A DNA stretch of 36,011 nt. Source: Phoronis australis. Its lineage: Eukaryota > Phoronida > Phoronidae. This document shows, in pieces, positions 9,613 through 23,500 of this stretch. The stretch covers positions 606,967-642,977 of the forward strand of contig NMRA01000136.1 of the NCBI GenBank assembly GCA_002633005.1, in the 5' to 3' direction. The notes under the pieces are model-generated. The model worked only from the letters and a program-made list of their open reading frames with translations, was not told the DNA's origin and searched no databases. The position numbers and the translations under genes were made by a program. The stretch's first letter is position 1. The number at the start of each line of letters is the position of its first letter.

Positions 9613-11541
9613 AATTTATTTATAGAAGACATAATACATGTTTAGCAAAGTGCTAACACGTCATTGTCCTCAAAGATTTTGAAATCATCTCATTTATGGT
9701 TCAATGTTTTCATCGGGCTTTCCATAGTCGACAGCGAGTGCTGTTTTAAAAAAAGAGGTTCCTATGTCCAGCCTTAACGATGTTGCGAGGAAAGTCGTCA
9801 CAGCTGATTCTCCACTAATTAGTCAAGATATATGCTAACTAGAACCAGGAAGACATTCTGCCTGCTAAAACTCATGCCGTTAAGCTTTTAAGTCATTCAT
9901 TGCTCAATTTCTTTTAGGAACGCGCACCTAACAAACGTGAATACTGTCTTATAATTAAACAAAAAATGTTTTCAAAACTTCGATTTGAATTTTGTCGTTA
10001 TCTAATTTCGCCTCTTTACACTACGAACAGGTTCCAGATCACACGATATGCAAGTGAGCGACATAAATAAATAATTACGGCCAATACAGAGGGATAGCTA
10101 CGAGCTGAGTTGTCTGCCCGAAGTGAAACATTGCTAAGCTGAGCTGACAGTAATCACACAAAAGTGTGAAAATACGACAATCGAATGAACTAGCTGCTAG
10201 CTCAGTTGGTGTGAACTGTCTCCACAGTTGTGTTTCACTTTGCGCAGATAGTCTAGCCTCAGGGGGGTCACTCACCGTTGGTATCACAGCGGGGAACAAC
10301 GCGATTTTGAATAAGACAATCAGCAGGTAGCCTTTATAATCCTACAGGGAAAGACGGCACACACATTGTGTGTCGTTATCCATGTTTACATCAACTTATA
10401 ACACCCAAGACAAAGTGTACTAATGGGGTTTGGATTAAATCAATTATTGACGTATACGTCCCACAAGAACACAGGGTAATCGTAATCCATTTAGGTTGGT
10501 GTCATACAAAAATAGAATACAGTTGTTGCAGATATGTGTTGTAAAATAACATCACATCGTAGTTAGCGCCAGTCCCTGGTACAAATTGTGTTGAAACGAC
10601 ATTGTGAGTACTAGGGAAAGCCCGTTGGGTCTTAAACGTAGAGCGTTAGATGAAGACGCTAGCGTTTCTTGAACATTTAAATTTAAACTTTAAGAAATCA
10701 CGGGGTATGGGAACATGATGATTATTTAGATTTGCATATGTAGTGCAACTATTATACGCTTTCTTCCATACCTCAACTTTATAATAGACGCAGTGGATAT
10801 TGTTGCTAAATTTGAATTTATGTATTTATGTATAAGTAGACAAAGCCTACGATGCACAATGGTGATATTATTTAATCAAATTTCATTTTCACTGTTCTAA
10901 CGTTTAGCTTCGAACTAAAATGTCTCTTAACAGTGTTCGAGAATCGCTCATTCGGCACAATATACGTCATTTTTCGGAAAGGGAAACAATATGTATCGAA
11001 CGAACTTGACTCCAGGTGTGTTTATGTGAACAATAAAGCTGACTCGTTAACGAAAACGTGGTAATGTATGTGATCAATGACGGACTTCGTTTCATGGAAA
11101 GAGTCCTGTACATTTGTGAAGCTGCGCGTTGTTGCAGTATTCAGCCTGATTATTCACCCAAATGCTGTCAACTGGGTGCCAGGCTCGTTTACTTCCCTTT
11201 TGGTTGCCCAATCATTTTTAACCGACATACAATGCCTGGATCGCTTAATCTGACAAGAACAAATATTTCCGCCTCGTCTGTGTTATCTGAGGAACACGAT
11301 CCAAACCCAGGTATTCAATGGCTTTATCGAATCGTGTTCATTTATGGCATTTTGTAATCCGACCCATATAAAAAAGCACCTGTTGCTTAAGGCGTTACAA
11401 GGAAAACGTCATTGAAAATACATATCACAAACTACTCAAAAGACTCTGGGGGTGACGGAAACTAAGACGACGACAAAACAAAACACGCAACATATTTATT
11501 TTCTATTCAAAGGTGGAGTACCGACCAGAGTGAGGAGGGCG
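9613..11541. other. Upstream region and presumed promoter of DUOX
   Basis: No gene recognised. An open + strand frame at 11064-11357 (Cys-rich, ending near DPNPG) has no recognised homology. The transcription start and 5' UTR of DUOX must lie in or beyond this stretch but cannot be placed by eye; no convincing TATA box was identified. Confidence 0.5.
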
Positions 11542-11596
11542 ATGGAACTAAGGATTTTGGTAACATCTATCGTCCTAAGATTAGCTGTGATTACAG
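11542..11596 (+). CDS. DUOX: DUOX exon 1: signal peptide
   Basis: This exon encodes MELRILVTSIVLRLAVIT plus the first base of a Gly codon: a short polar start followed by a hydrophobic core, typical of a secretion signal. The ATG has G at -3 and G at +4. No in-frame ATG lies upstream in the open frame, so this is the only sensible start. The donor is ACAG|GTGCGT (phase 1), and its leftover G joins the GT that opens exon 2. Because the exon is short and the signal peptide unconserved, the assignment rests on phase, position and composition rather than on homology. The 5' UTR limit is unknown; a possible acceptor (TTCAAAG) lies near 11512. Confidence 0.75.
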
Positions 11597-14500
11597 GTGC
11601 GTCACTTTATACTAACCTTGGATTACTTAGTATTTCTGAAGCGAATGGTTTTTTGTGAATTGTGTTTACAGTGTCTCTTACCAAAAACACGTTATTGTCC
11701 CTGCAAAATAATGACAGCTTTTGATTGGAAATGTATTTTCTACTTCTAATAAGGAAGCGTCTTTCTAAAAATTTTTTTTCGTACGGAAAATTTTGAACTC
11801 TTGAAATGAGCTTCAGTCTCCCAAATACACACGAACGTACTCACGATTAGAAGCGTGTTAAGAGCCATTCCACGAGAAAATCAAAACATTAGTCTAGGGG
11901 TCATCTTCCAGATTCAGATTAAATTTTGTTCATCTGATCATGGTGTGCCTCTGATACAAAAACCACCAATTTTGCGCTTATTGACCCCTTAGTTTTTTAC
12001 CTATTGGCCTTCAAAGGTTTACAAAGAAAATAACACCTTTTTGCACACCAAAAACAGCAATTTTCAAATATAAAAACAGGAATTGGGATATTAGCACTAC
12101 CAAATAACATTGACATTAATAATTTTGCAGGGTAGGTAAATCCGTAAGCACTTTTTGTAGTGTTGAAAGTGGGTGTCACTCAAATGCTTCTACAAGTCAG
12201 TTTGTGAGACTGTGGACATTAGATTTTTATGTTTTGGATAGATCTTGGATATGTAAACAAATTTAAAAAATCCCTTGAATGGGCTTTTTCATTTTTTGTT
12301 CTAAAAATGACCCAATGTTGCGTATTCTACATATTTTTGTAACTTTGTTACATGAAAAATGGTTTCAGGAAAAGTAATTTATCGGAATCTACATTTTAGG
12401 GACCATAATGCTGTCTGACATATCCATGTTACCATTTCACCCAATCAGCGTTCATAACTGACCGTCGGTCAGAGATAACACAGTGATTACATAATTGCCT
12501 GGTGCCAATACCAAAAACGGTTGACGACCTTAGAGATTATTTTCAGACTGACATGAATAACTCATGTGGTTTTTAATGAAGCTTTCAGATTTGTGCAATA
12601 TTTCAAGCCAATTTAGCTTTTATTTACAAAAAATTCTTTTGAATTAAGGGTTCGATACTGTACGAGGCGGTCCAACCGAAAATTATTTTTTTCACTTGTG
12701 AAGACAAAAGCCGACATCACTGGAGAGGCATCAATGTCTGAAATACAAAAATGAAAAACTTATCAAAATCGCATGGTGCATTCAAAAGTTATCGCTAGTT
12801 ATGTGTCAAATTTTGACTTTGTTTCGGTCCAGTCGGCCATCTGGCGATGCCAACAGCATAGGTTACGGGTTTAAAATGCTTAAACATTATTTCCACAAAT
12901 AATCCAGCAGTAAAATTTAGTAACACATATCTTTACCTACCATTCTGTACAATTCGAGAGCTTTCACCAGGATTTAATCACGCAAGTGCAACTTATTAAG
13001 TGCTCACAATTCACGTTGGACAACATGGCAACTCTTCTGAACTGAAAGGCATGTTCAACCGGATACATTGTCATCGGTGAAGATTTAACTATAATACATT
13101 TGCAGACACACTGCTACAAAAAGCAGTTTTGTACAGTTTTGCGGTGCTTGTGCCATAACTATTGTGAATCCTCTATTTATTTCAAAATGTGAAGTGCCCA
13201 TTCAATTGACCTTACATTGTGCTAAATTCAGTTGAAATTGTTCTGGAATCGTTTTTTGTTTGAGAGTCAACTTTTGTTCAAGGTATGATTATATGTCACA
13301 ACATGACAAATATTTTTGTAACTAGTTACTTTAGTTGCTTTCTACTTCATCGTATATCAAAGCAACAAAATGTGAAAAATCTTACTTGATTCACGGAAAT
13401 GGGTTATATTTGGATTATGAAGTGTGAAGCTTACTCAAATCCTTTTGCGTCAAACGTTCATATTATTTTTCCAGTTTAAGTACGAAAACTTTTAAGGTAC
13501 TCAGTCGCCATGGTAACAATTATGCATGTCTACTTTAATACTTAACGTGAGCTTGCTTCACCCTGCATTGATGGAAATTTCCAAAGTACATCCTAACTTA
13601 CCTACTGTGGCAAAAGGCTGTTAGGATCATTTTAGTTTGCATATTATTTTTTACTGGTTTACGCCTTAGCTACAATGAAAATTTTGAAACCCGTGCATCC
13701 AATATTTTTAAAAGATGTCATTTTTATCTCTCATGAGGCATTGACAACAAGTGACAAAATCGGATTTGGGTGAAGTCGGTTAAACAATTAACACTCAGTA
13801 AAATGACAAAACTAAGATTAAATTGACTATTTTACGATAAGGTGGACGTTACCAGGACACCGGTTAACAGCTGCCGGGGGGACGCATGATGCATAAACGG
13901 TTTCCAAAGTGCTAAAGCTGTCACTGGTGTGGCAGCACAGGTTAGAGTCATTTGAAAACATTCATGTAAATGATACTAGTTTTTGGCTAAATTAGAAGTA
14001 AGACGTGGAAAACAAAAACGACGATATAGTGTAAACGACGTTTCGATGTTTATCAAAAGCCATCCTCAGGTACAGTAGTAGACAGAAAACAAAATATCGT
14101 AACAGAATTAGATTGATATAATGGTGCCATAGTTTCCTCGATGGAAATGTTTTGGCCAAATTTCATGAAATTCCACCAAAGAAATCTAGTAATAGAAACT
14201 GCCACCAGGGGGCAACCAGTAGGCAAAGTATCTGAAAGTTGTCGTCGACTGATTTGATCACCATAGAGACATATTTGCAAAAATTAATGAAGCCCATTGA
14301 TGAGGTTTATGAGATGCATCTACATACTGTAGACAGGCACCATAAAATACGCTATGGTTCGTCTTTTTTATCGGCTGATGCTTGAAAACAAACAAAAAGC
14401 TGAAGTGTTACAGAAATCCACCGGTTTGGGGGTAATGGAAGGGCTTGCGGCAGTTGTTACAGCACCTGAAAAATGCTCTTTTCATACCCGTTGACACCAG

Positions 14501-17500
14501 TGAATTTCGGCAACAAAACATTCTGTTATCATCGTAGAATCTGCTCCTATGCCGCGGTCTCAGTGATGCCTACTAGAAAGAACACAAGGCCGGAAATTAG
14601 TTCTCAAAATTGATATGAAAAGGGGATTCTTTTTATGAATTTGTTGTGACACAGAATGAAAGGCCATGACTGAACGAGGTTTTAGTATGCTTCGTTTCTA
14701 ACAACGTGACTGGAGAAGCTGTATGCAGGTTACGACACGTCACAAGTTCGGACGCAACAGCAAGCACGACACATTTGAAAACACGCCTTTAGCCTACTGG
14801 TTTAAAAATAAACTTAGTACCAATACACGCCGTATAGATGCAGTGGCGTATCTTGGAAGGTCTGTCCCGGGTGGCGTGGCGACAACGTTGCTGCACTGAC
14901 GGTGGTAGGCTAGCAAAAAGAATAGGTTGGCGGGCGGTACAGAGGAAAACGAGAATCTGAGGTAAGCGGAAAAAGGTAACTAATCATACACAACAAACAG
15001 AAAAGCACAAATGCAGTCGTAAAATTCACGGCAAATATTGTGTTCCCAGGATGGCACCGTCATTGTAGTGGCTAATCCAAGCGAGCACTGTGTACTTTTC
15101 GAGCACTGCCCAGTGCATCTTTTAAACAACCATCGCCTTTCAAGCCTCGCTTACCTTGGCTTACGTGCCTTTGTACAGCTCTTCAAATGTAAAGCGATAC
15201 CATGGCTGAAACTGATCTGAGCGGGCGCTTTTTCTTTTTCTTTTCCTTTTAGGTCTCGAAAGGAGTCGGGGTCCGATTTAGAACCAGCTAAGCCTTTTTG
15301 ACCTTAGACATGTCAATCACATTTTGGAGGTAGAGTCATCGATCCTGACTATGGCTTACCTGTTACCTTGTATTGACTTTCAATTAATTCTTCTCGTATA
15401 CGTTAATTACAGGTAGTTCGAGTTTGGAAATTCCACGGTACGATGGTTACTATAACAACGTCGCTAACCCAGCCTGGGGGACACCAGGTATGCCGAGAGT
15501 AGCAACATGGTTGCTTTGAGGGGCTGTGAGACATATTGCACATTGATTACTGCTGTCTGAATATAGGCCCGATTTCTCAATACAATCAACCGTGCCAGTA
15601 CAAAAATTAGTAACTCAATCCAGCTTTCGAACAGAAAAGCACATTTATAGCTCTGTAGAGCACCCTTAAAGGAATACCTCAACAATGGTAGTTGTTCTAT
15701 CGACTGGAAGCAACACTGTTGTCGTCCATTCCCACCACTAAGTGCTTTACCTGTAACCAGGTATCCAATCATTGCTATTTTGAAAAAAGTCATGACTTAA
15801 AATAGCCATGTTCATTGCACAATTCGACTGACAAACGAGAAGATATACATCTGTTTACAGTACGTTTTTCATTTTCGCTTTTTGCGACGCTTCATGTCTG
15901 GAGCCACCAGACACACCACCACACTTGCAAACAAACGGGCTAAATACGGATGGCCATATGACGTCAGTACATTCACCGACGCGTTTGGGCGTTTGTTGAC
16001 AACAACCCTATATGCGGTGGTGTAAGGAAAATTGAAAACATCTTTACACACATCGTGATCATTTCCAAACAAAAAATTGAGCCCAAAATAGTGGCAGTAC
16101 GCTCTTGTAAGTCTGGCAATCTGAGATCAATTCAAACGCAAAAAAATACTTTAGTTAGCTTTCTTAACGGAACTGATCACGCTAAAAGAACTAGACGCAA
16201 GTTAAATCTCAAAACTGTAAATACTTCAAACTGCACACAAATCTATGTTGTTTCTTACCAATCCTTCCAGGAACACATTTATATCGTAAAATTCCGGCAG
16301 CCTACTCCGATGGAACGCACGCTTACCCCGATGGACCGAACGAGCGCCTCATCAGCCAATACGCCATGAGTGGCCCTTCGGGGTTACCCTCCTACAAAAA
16401 CAGAACTTCCTTTTTGGCGTTGTTTGGTAAGTGAATTTATAAAAGAAGTCAATACGGTAAAATAACTTTGTTAGGTAACCGCCTTCATCAAGCAGTATTG
16501 TGAGAAACGTGTACAACAGATGTTTTAAAATGACGACTTACATAATCATTTCCGATATTTACGCGAGGGCAATGATTGTTTCTGTAAATGACGAGTTGTT
16601 AATAAGGTAAATCTTAATCACTTTTAACGTTATTATTATCCAGATCACCGCCACTGCTATCGTCCCCATCGACATTACCATCATCGTTAACATCACCACT
16701 CCTACCAATATTAACACTATGCTCCCCCCACCCTCACCACCACCCACATAACCACCGCCCACGTCACCACCTCCTTCGTCACGACTGTCAGCATAGTCAT
16801 CATCACCAACGCCATCATCAAAACCACTGATATCAGCATCATCATCACCATCACCGTAACCATCACCACCAGCACAAACATCACCAACATACCACTGTCG
16901 CCACTATCGTCACCACCGCTGTTCATCACTACTCTACAGTTCATCATTACCAACACATTGTCGTCACCTCCATCACCACCGTCATCATCACAACAATTGC
17001 CGACATTCCCATTATCACTGCAGCCACAATCATCATCACTACAGTCACCATCACCATCAGCTTCAACACCGCAGTTATCGCCACAATCACTTCCACCAAC
17101 ATTACAAATACTCCAGTGTCACTACCGTCATCACCAACATCCTATTCTAAAGATCACTATCATGACCAACATCGTCGCACTGTGCCCGATCAGTTCATGT
17201 AAAGTTTGCCATTACCAGCACCACCGTCATCATCACCATCGCTACCTTCGTACCATTACAATCATCGTCATACCCATCATTGTACCAAATCCTGCGGCTA
17301 CTTGGGCGCTGCACATTCTTTCATCGCCATTGACATTAAAAGCAGACGTCTTGTTGCAAATGTTTTGTCCCCCGACGCACAAATCTCGCATTGCCATAGT
17401 TCACGAGCATTGTCGTAAATTGAGGTTGCGTTTGGCGAGTTGAGCAACGAAAAACTGAAATCGCAGTTGGCGAGTAAGTCTCGAGCTCAGGTTGTCAACG

Positions 17501-20500
17501 GCTAGCTGGTACTCACCAAATCGGACCCTGAACCACTACCTTCAATATCCCGCACCCTTTTCATATCAATCGGTTACCAACTTGCTACTGCCACCGTGAT
17601 CCACTATATGCAAGATGATGCCAGATATGAGACGTGCAAATTTCCATGCTGCTGTTTCAGAACACAAAATGTGGAACGTTCCAGCCTTGATCTTCTCCAG
17701 TATAGCATGGGTGGAGCACCATAGGGGGCTGGGTGGGGGGTATAGCCCCTCCACTTTTTTTAATGCTACGCCGCCCATGGTCTATAGGCGATGCACCACA
17801 GGGGGGCTGGGAGGCTCTATACCCCACTTTTTTCAGTGCTGTGCCGCCCATATCAATAGGGCGATGAAGATATCCCAAAACACCATTCCAGTAACATTTT
17901 GACCAAAAAAGCTTCTAACGCTGATTATTAAACACTGTCGTTGTTTTCCAGAGTCCCGTAAATGATAAATTTGTAGTACACGTATGTTACTGATGACTTT
18001 TAGGTCAGTTCGTTAGCCTGGAGACTATAAAAGGTTTCGGTCCCGGATGTCCGCGCGAGTTAACACCCATGGTCATTCCAAAGTGTGACCCAGATTATGA
18101 TCCCAAATGCACTGGTAAGGTAAAGACGTCATTCAACAGAGCCAAGTTTGACCAGCATACGGGGCAGTCTCCTGGTAGCCCAAGAGAACAGGTGAGATTT
18201 ACATCAATATTTCGAATAATGTTCACCAAAGTGTTATTTAAGTCACGGTGTATAAGTAAATGAAGGTGCGGAGGCAGTTAAACTGGCAAATTACAGTATC
18301 CAGTGCTAGGACACTCCAGTATTCAAGAGTTTCGCAAGCAAAAGATGGAACATTCCTTAAATGTTACCCTTCTGCACAAAAAAGAAGAAACATTTCACCA
18401 AATGATATTTGTTGCAGAAATGTGGTGTTCTTCACATACATAAATGGTCAACAGAGAGTGGTCACCTTTAACAGTACGCTGCGTGCATATCAATTTCACA
18501 AATGCAAACCATTCTGTTCTTTATCACACCAAGTCCACTTCTGAGAAGTAGGCTCTATTCGTGGTCAACCTGAACAGAATCACTACGTGAATCCTAACGT
18601 CTTGTTTACAGATAAATGGCGTTTCGTCATTCATCGATGGCAGCGTTATCTACAGTAACAGCATAGTTCGTCTGTCACAAACGAGATCGTTCAAGGATGG
18701 AAAACTGCGAACTCTCAACGAAGAAGGACTGATGCCTCCGCTAAATGACAAAAACATGCCCGTGTTGAACCTACCGCCGCCCCGTGAACACAAACTTTAC
18801 GCGCCGGAGAGACAATGGCGTAAGTTTCGAAAATCAACTGTGATCGCGCTTTAATTCTCTTCCGCTTATATCAGTGCACTTGGCAGTATCAATTAATTCG
18901 CAAGTGCAAAGTAGTTGGAACAAAATTAAAGGGGCAAAGAAAGGAGGGCCAATACTGAATTCGAAACTGGTGCCACTTAAACTTGTTTCGAAGTTGAACT
19001 TTGTGAATCATTTATCTCGAGCGACCATGTCAATCATGGCGCTGCATAGGTTTACATAAATTTTAGTTATTATAAAGTATCCCGCACGTTGAAACAAAAT
19101 CAAAGGAAGGGGGGGTGTTGAATAGGAAGAGGTGAAGAGGGGCCAAGGAAAGGAAAAGAACAAACAGGGGAAGGAGGTGGAAAGAGGACTATATCAAATG
19201 TATTAAGAATAAAATCAATGCATGCGCGCATCCAGTCTAAAAATTGGAGGGCTGGAATTTTTGAGAATGTGGACCTTTTACTAAAAAACGGTCAGAGTTA
19301 TGAATCATGCATTCGACGAATTTTGGTAGTTTCTGCCTTTTTAGTAGACTTTTGTCTCGTTTTCTACATTTTGGAGTTTTTGTTTCTATGAGGCGGGTCT
19401 TTTGCCCACTTCGCAAAATTGGGGGCTCGATTGAGCCCCCTGAGCCCCCTTCCTGGGTGCACACATACAATGCAAAACAGTTCTGTAAGTAACGAGGGCA
19501 TTTGTTTTCACAGTGACAGGAGATGGGAGACTATTTCAACACCCCGCAATGCTGGCGTTCTATGTTATATTCATGCGATATCACAACCTAATGGCGACGC
19601 ACTACAAAACGGCCAATCCGGCTTGGGATGATGAAACGATATTTCAGGCCGCCAGGAGGCGCGTCATTGCTGTGCAACAGGTAGGCTAACATGCAACATG
19701 TTGTTCAAGTGTAAAATGTTCTCTGGAGCGCACATGTCGACGAAATTTAATCAATACTTCACATTCAGCCATTCAGCTATTCATTTTTAAACGGATACTA
19801 AACGCTGTTTTGACAGTTTCAATCAAACCTCGTTCTGTCACTTGCTAATGCATCATTGGCGTCAATCTTCCAAGTTAAAGACAGGAATCAACAAAAACTC
19901 ATGCTCCTTATGCCACAGGTTGGACATTATGGTCTTTTCCCCACAGTTGCTATGTAATTTCCATAAAGCGTAGGTCACACTTGCTCGTTTAGCAAACTTC
20001 GAAAGGAGTTTTCAAATTTTCATCCAAGCTTTGAGGGTTTCCGAGTGATTACTTTGTTTAAGAGACCTGGATAGGAAAGTCATTTTTGTTCTGTTAATTG
20101 GTCAAAACGGTTTTTGGTATCCTTTTAAATAAAGTCACGACACTGACTGCATTTCCACCATCTTGAGAATTATTGGTATCCTATTCTATTCTAATTAAAC
20201 ACATGGAACTACATATACCAACGTATAGCCGGCAAAGAAGATTAATAATTTAAATAAATGACTACCGGAAGACTTTACTATGATTTCTTTCAGAAAATAT
20301 TTGCCTACGACTTTTATCCAGCTTTCAACAACGACGCTTTGGACCCATATACAGGCAAGTATTCTAGAATAGTGCATCATACTTCTTCACCATCCTTATA
20401 CGCCACACTTGCTTGCCCTAACTAAGAATGTGTTTGACATATGTCTCGTGATGAACATAGACCATGCGTCAGCGAAGTTCCGTTTCCAAAGATAAAAGCG

Positions 20501-23500
20501 AGCGTTGCTTTGGTGAAAATGGTCGTGTATTATGACGAAGCAATTGAAATAATACAAAAACGTACTATGTCTCCCTGTGAACATGTACGAAAGCTTCATA
20601 CGTTCACCAGGTGGTCGCGATGTCCCTCAATCAATTAAAAAATCAGTGAAAGTCGTTGTCGCTTAAATATGCCATTTTCTTTATTTTCATCCTATTGTTA
20701 CTCAGAAATAAACGAGTTTCACCAATTGAGAGAGATCATGCATGTAAATAGGAACATGTTAATTATAGGCATGTTTGTACCTGCGTTTTTCAATTCATAA
20801 AAAGTCACGTTCAGTGCCATTCAACCGTGGCCGCCTATATGTTAGGGCACCATCAGGAATAAAAAATTGTGTTAAAAATGCCATACCTGTTATGGTGCTT
20901 TTAATTGAAAAAGACGGAAAGAGAATATTTAAACTATTACACGATTTTAGCTCATAGCCTTACAAACCAACAACGTAAGTCGCCATGAAATATGACCAAA
21001 CGGTTGCTGAGAGTGCTGAATTATAAACAATGCTACAGCAAGATTTACTTCTTCGTATGTCGGTAGTATCTCACGACCCCTTTTGTCAATAAATGAAAAT
21101 CTGCTTGCACTTTAAGGTAGGTGGATACACAAAAAATTAATTTTGACTGTTTTTTACATTTTTATGTCATACTAATCTTTAATTCTTGATGCACAGTATA
21201 CTGAAGAAAAATAAAATCATTCTGAAAATCCAAAGTTGTTTTTTAGCTATATTTGACCAAACCTCAGTAAGTCATATGGCTTGAGTGCTCACCAGCTCAG
21301 TGATTGACAACTGGGGCGGAGCTTATATACAAGGACACTAGCTCTAATCTGACCCTGTCAACAAGCATTGCGTAACCGGGCAATCGAGAGTGATGTACCA
21401 GCTGATATTGGTGTTGTAGCAAGACCAAGAATAAAACAATTCTATTTTTGACCATGTGAAAGTTAGTAGTGAAATGGTGAACTAGCTCCTGTTCCGAGCC
21501 TGAGCCTGTTTGTCTATCTGCAAAAAAATTAAGTTGAGTACGCCAAGCCCTACCGAAGCCATCACTGCACTCAGCTTGAGGAGTCCGTGCAGAAATTGTG
21601 CATGTATAAGAGAAGTCGGTAATATAAGGTCAGTTGTCTTGCGAGAGGACGCTGAGTGTCGACGTGGGTGGTGTTGCACGATTCGGTGAGAGTGCATACA
21701 CGCGCTGTGAAGACAAGCCGCGCGCGCGACACATGGACAACTACATGCCGTCAGAGTAGAGTCTTCGCAGATAAACCGTGCTTCTGTGCTGGGAACGTGC
21801 CGTGGAGAAACTAGGTTGTCAAACCCAGAGGATTTTTAACTTGCCACTGGCCGTAACCCAAAGAATTAGAGAAATGACCCAGTGTTCAACATAACAAAAA
21901 ATTTTCTAGTGCATAGATTCAAACGTAACCCTGAATTAAAACTCATGATATTATACGATTTTAGAGGAAAGCAATATAAGAAACTTTAGTAACTTGAGAA
22001 TCTCACCCAAGCGGCGCTATTTGCGCAGAAAGTGATATTTTCTTATCCCAAAGTCCATTCGGTACAGGCACGTAAAAATGTTGAACCATTACTATGAAAG
22101 TAGTTCTTTATCCTCGTCGCCAATATTGTTATATAGGCAGTAACGCGGCGATTTGATATAACAATTGGAATAGTAACAAATAGGTCTATGTAATATAGTT
22201 AGAGAGTCTTTTACAAACTGAGTGGAGAGTTCAGATGAATCCTATAAACAATCAACACATGGTTTTAATGTGTGATCGGCACACCAGTACAGCAGACAAT
22301 AGATCAAAGCTAAGCTCCCCCACGTGACAGCCATACATGTATTTGGTTTGGTCGTCTGTCGTGCTTCACAAGTCCGAAAAAATGATTAAAATTACACTGT
22401 AAACAAACAGGTATGTCACATTTTCTAAATATGAAGTAAATATAACCTTTATTTCTAGTACTTCAACAAAAATTGGAACATAATGACCACGCATTCTGAA
22501 CGAAATTTGATCTCAAGTGGCAATCGATGACCGCTTAACATCAAAGCCGTTTTTCTCGGCTCGCGATTTCAGGATAGTGACAAGATTCTCGGGCCTATTT
22601 TTCCACAACACGTGGGTCAGTTTTTACGAAAGTTGCAAATTTGAAATCCTCTAGGACTGAAGTAAAATCGCGTGCCAGGGTTTTTTGATAAAAGGACCAG
22701 ATTTTTAGTTATTAGACGGAAAGTGACCAACTGACAAAAAGTGGCGTGCTTGCCCCAACTCACACACAAAAAATGCCACAAAATCAAGATCATAATGATT
22801 CTGTACATATATTTGGTATGGATAAGTAGAATATTGCGTAAGGAAACAGTTGATGATGATCCCTGTGCATTTTGAAAAAAAATTAGAGGTAAAAATGGAT
22901 TTTTTGAAATTTAAAAAATACGATTTTTTAAAAAAACGAACCACAACAAAAACTTTTTTTTCGATTTTTGTCACTTTCAGAGTCATGTCTAACTAGTTAA
23001 AACTCCCTTTTTACTCATTTTAGTTAGGAACCTGGAGATTTGATCAGTGTATACACCTACCTTAATTCCAGTGTTATTTCTTTACACAGGCTACAAAGAT
23101 TACGTCCACCCGGGCGTCAGTCATCTGTACCAATCAGCCGCGTTCAGGTTCGGTCACACCATTGTACCACCAGGATTTTACAGGCGGTAAATACCAGGAT
23201 TGCAATTTATCTTGCTTCACATTAAGGCTTTGAATAATTAGCTTTTATTCCAAAATTGAGAAAATACTCCTTGCTTTAGGTGAAAATATGTTTTGTATAC
23301 CTGTGTTTGATACTATTTGCCGATTTTCGATGGCTGAAAAGCTAATTGTTGAATTGTTGTCTACCCCATTTTTAGGTATCCGGAATATTATTGAAAAAGT
23401 TTTTATTGTAGAAGCCTAAAAACATCTCTGTCATTTCGTATTTGTCTAATTACCTTTTGATCATGTACTTCAGCGACGCAAAGTGCAATTTCTACACGAC

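Larger units (their letters stand above)
16427..18003 (+). other. DUOX: DUOX intron 3 (1577 nt)
   Basis: Phase 1. Dominated by the CAT/CAC low-complexity tract (16628-17285), followed by a two-copy tandem repeat (about 17708-17868). Confidence 0.8.

Noticed and set aside
12645-12665. GGTTCGATAC resembling a tRNA B box (also GGTTCGATTC near 4697)
   Set aside because: No cloverleaf, A box or acceptor stem can be drawn around either site.
14025-14075. Hammerhead-like core on the minus strand (CTGAGGA ... CGAAAC)
   Set aside because: The bases fit CUGANGA and GAAA, but no stem II can form adjacent to both core segments, and no cleavage-site stem is evident. More likely the common repeat-end motif.
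15464-15793. Minus-strand 109-residue open frame overlapping DUOX exon 2
   Set aside because: It overlaps a certain exon on the opposite strand and shows no recognisable family.
16958-17443. 161-residue Ser/Pro/Gln-rich + strand open frame
   Set aside because: It is the translation of the CAT/CAC low-complexity tract; the opposite strand gives equally long Met/Val frames.
18069-18263. DUOX starting at the internal ATG 18069
   Set aside because: The frame is part of exon 4; upstream exons 1-3 are conserved and in phase, so this is an internal Met.
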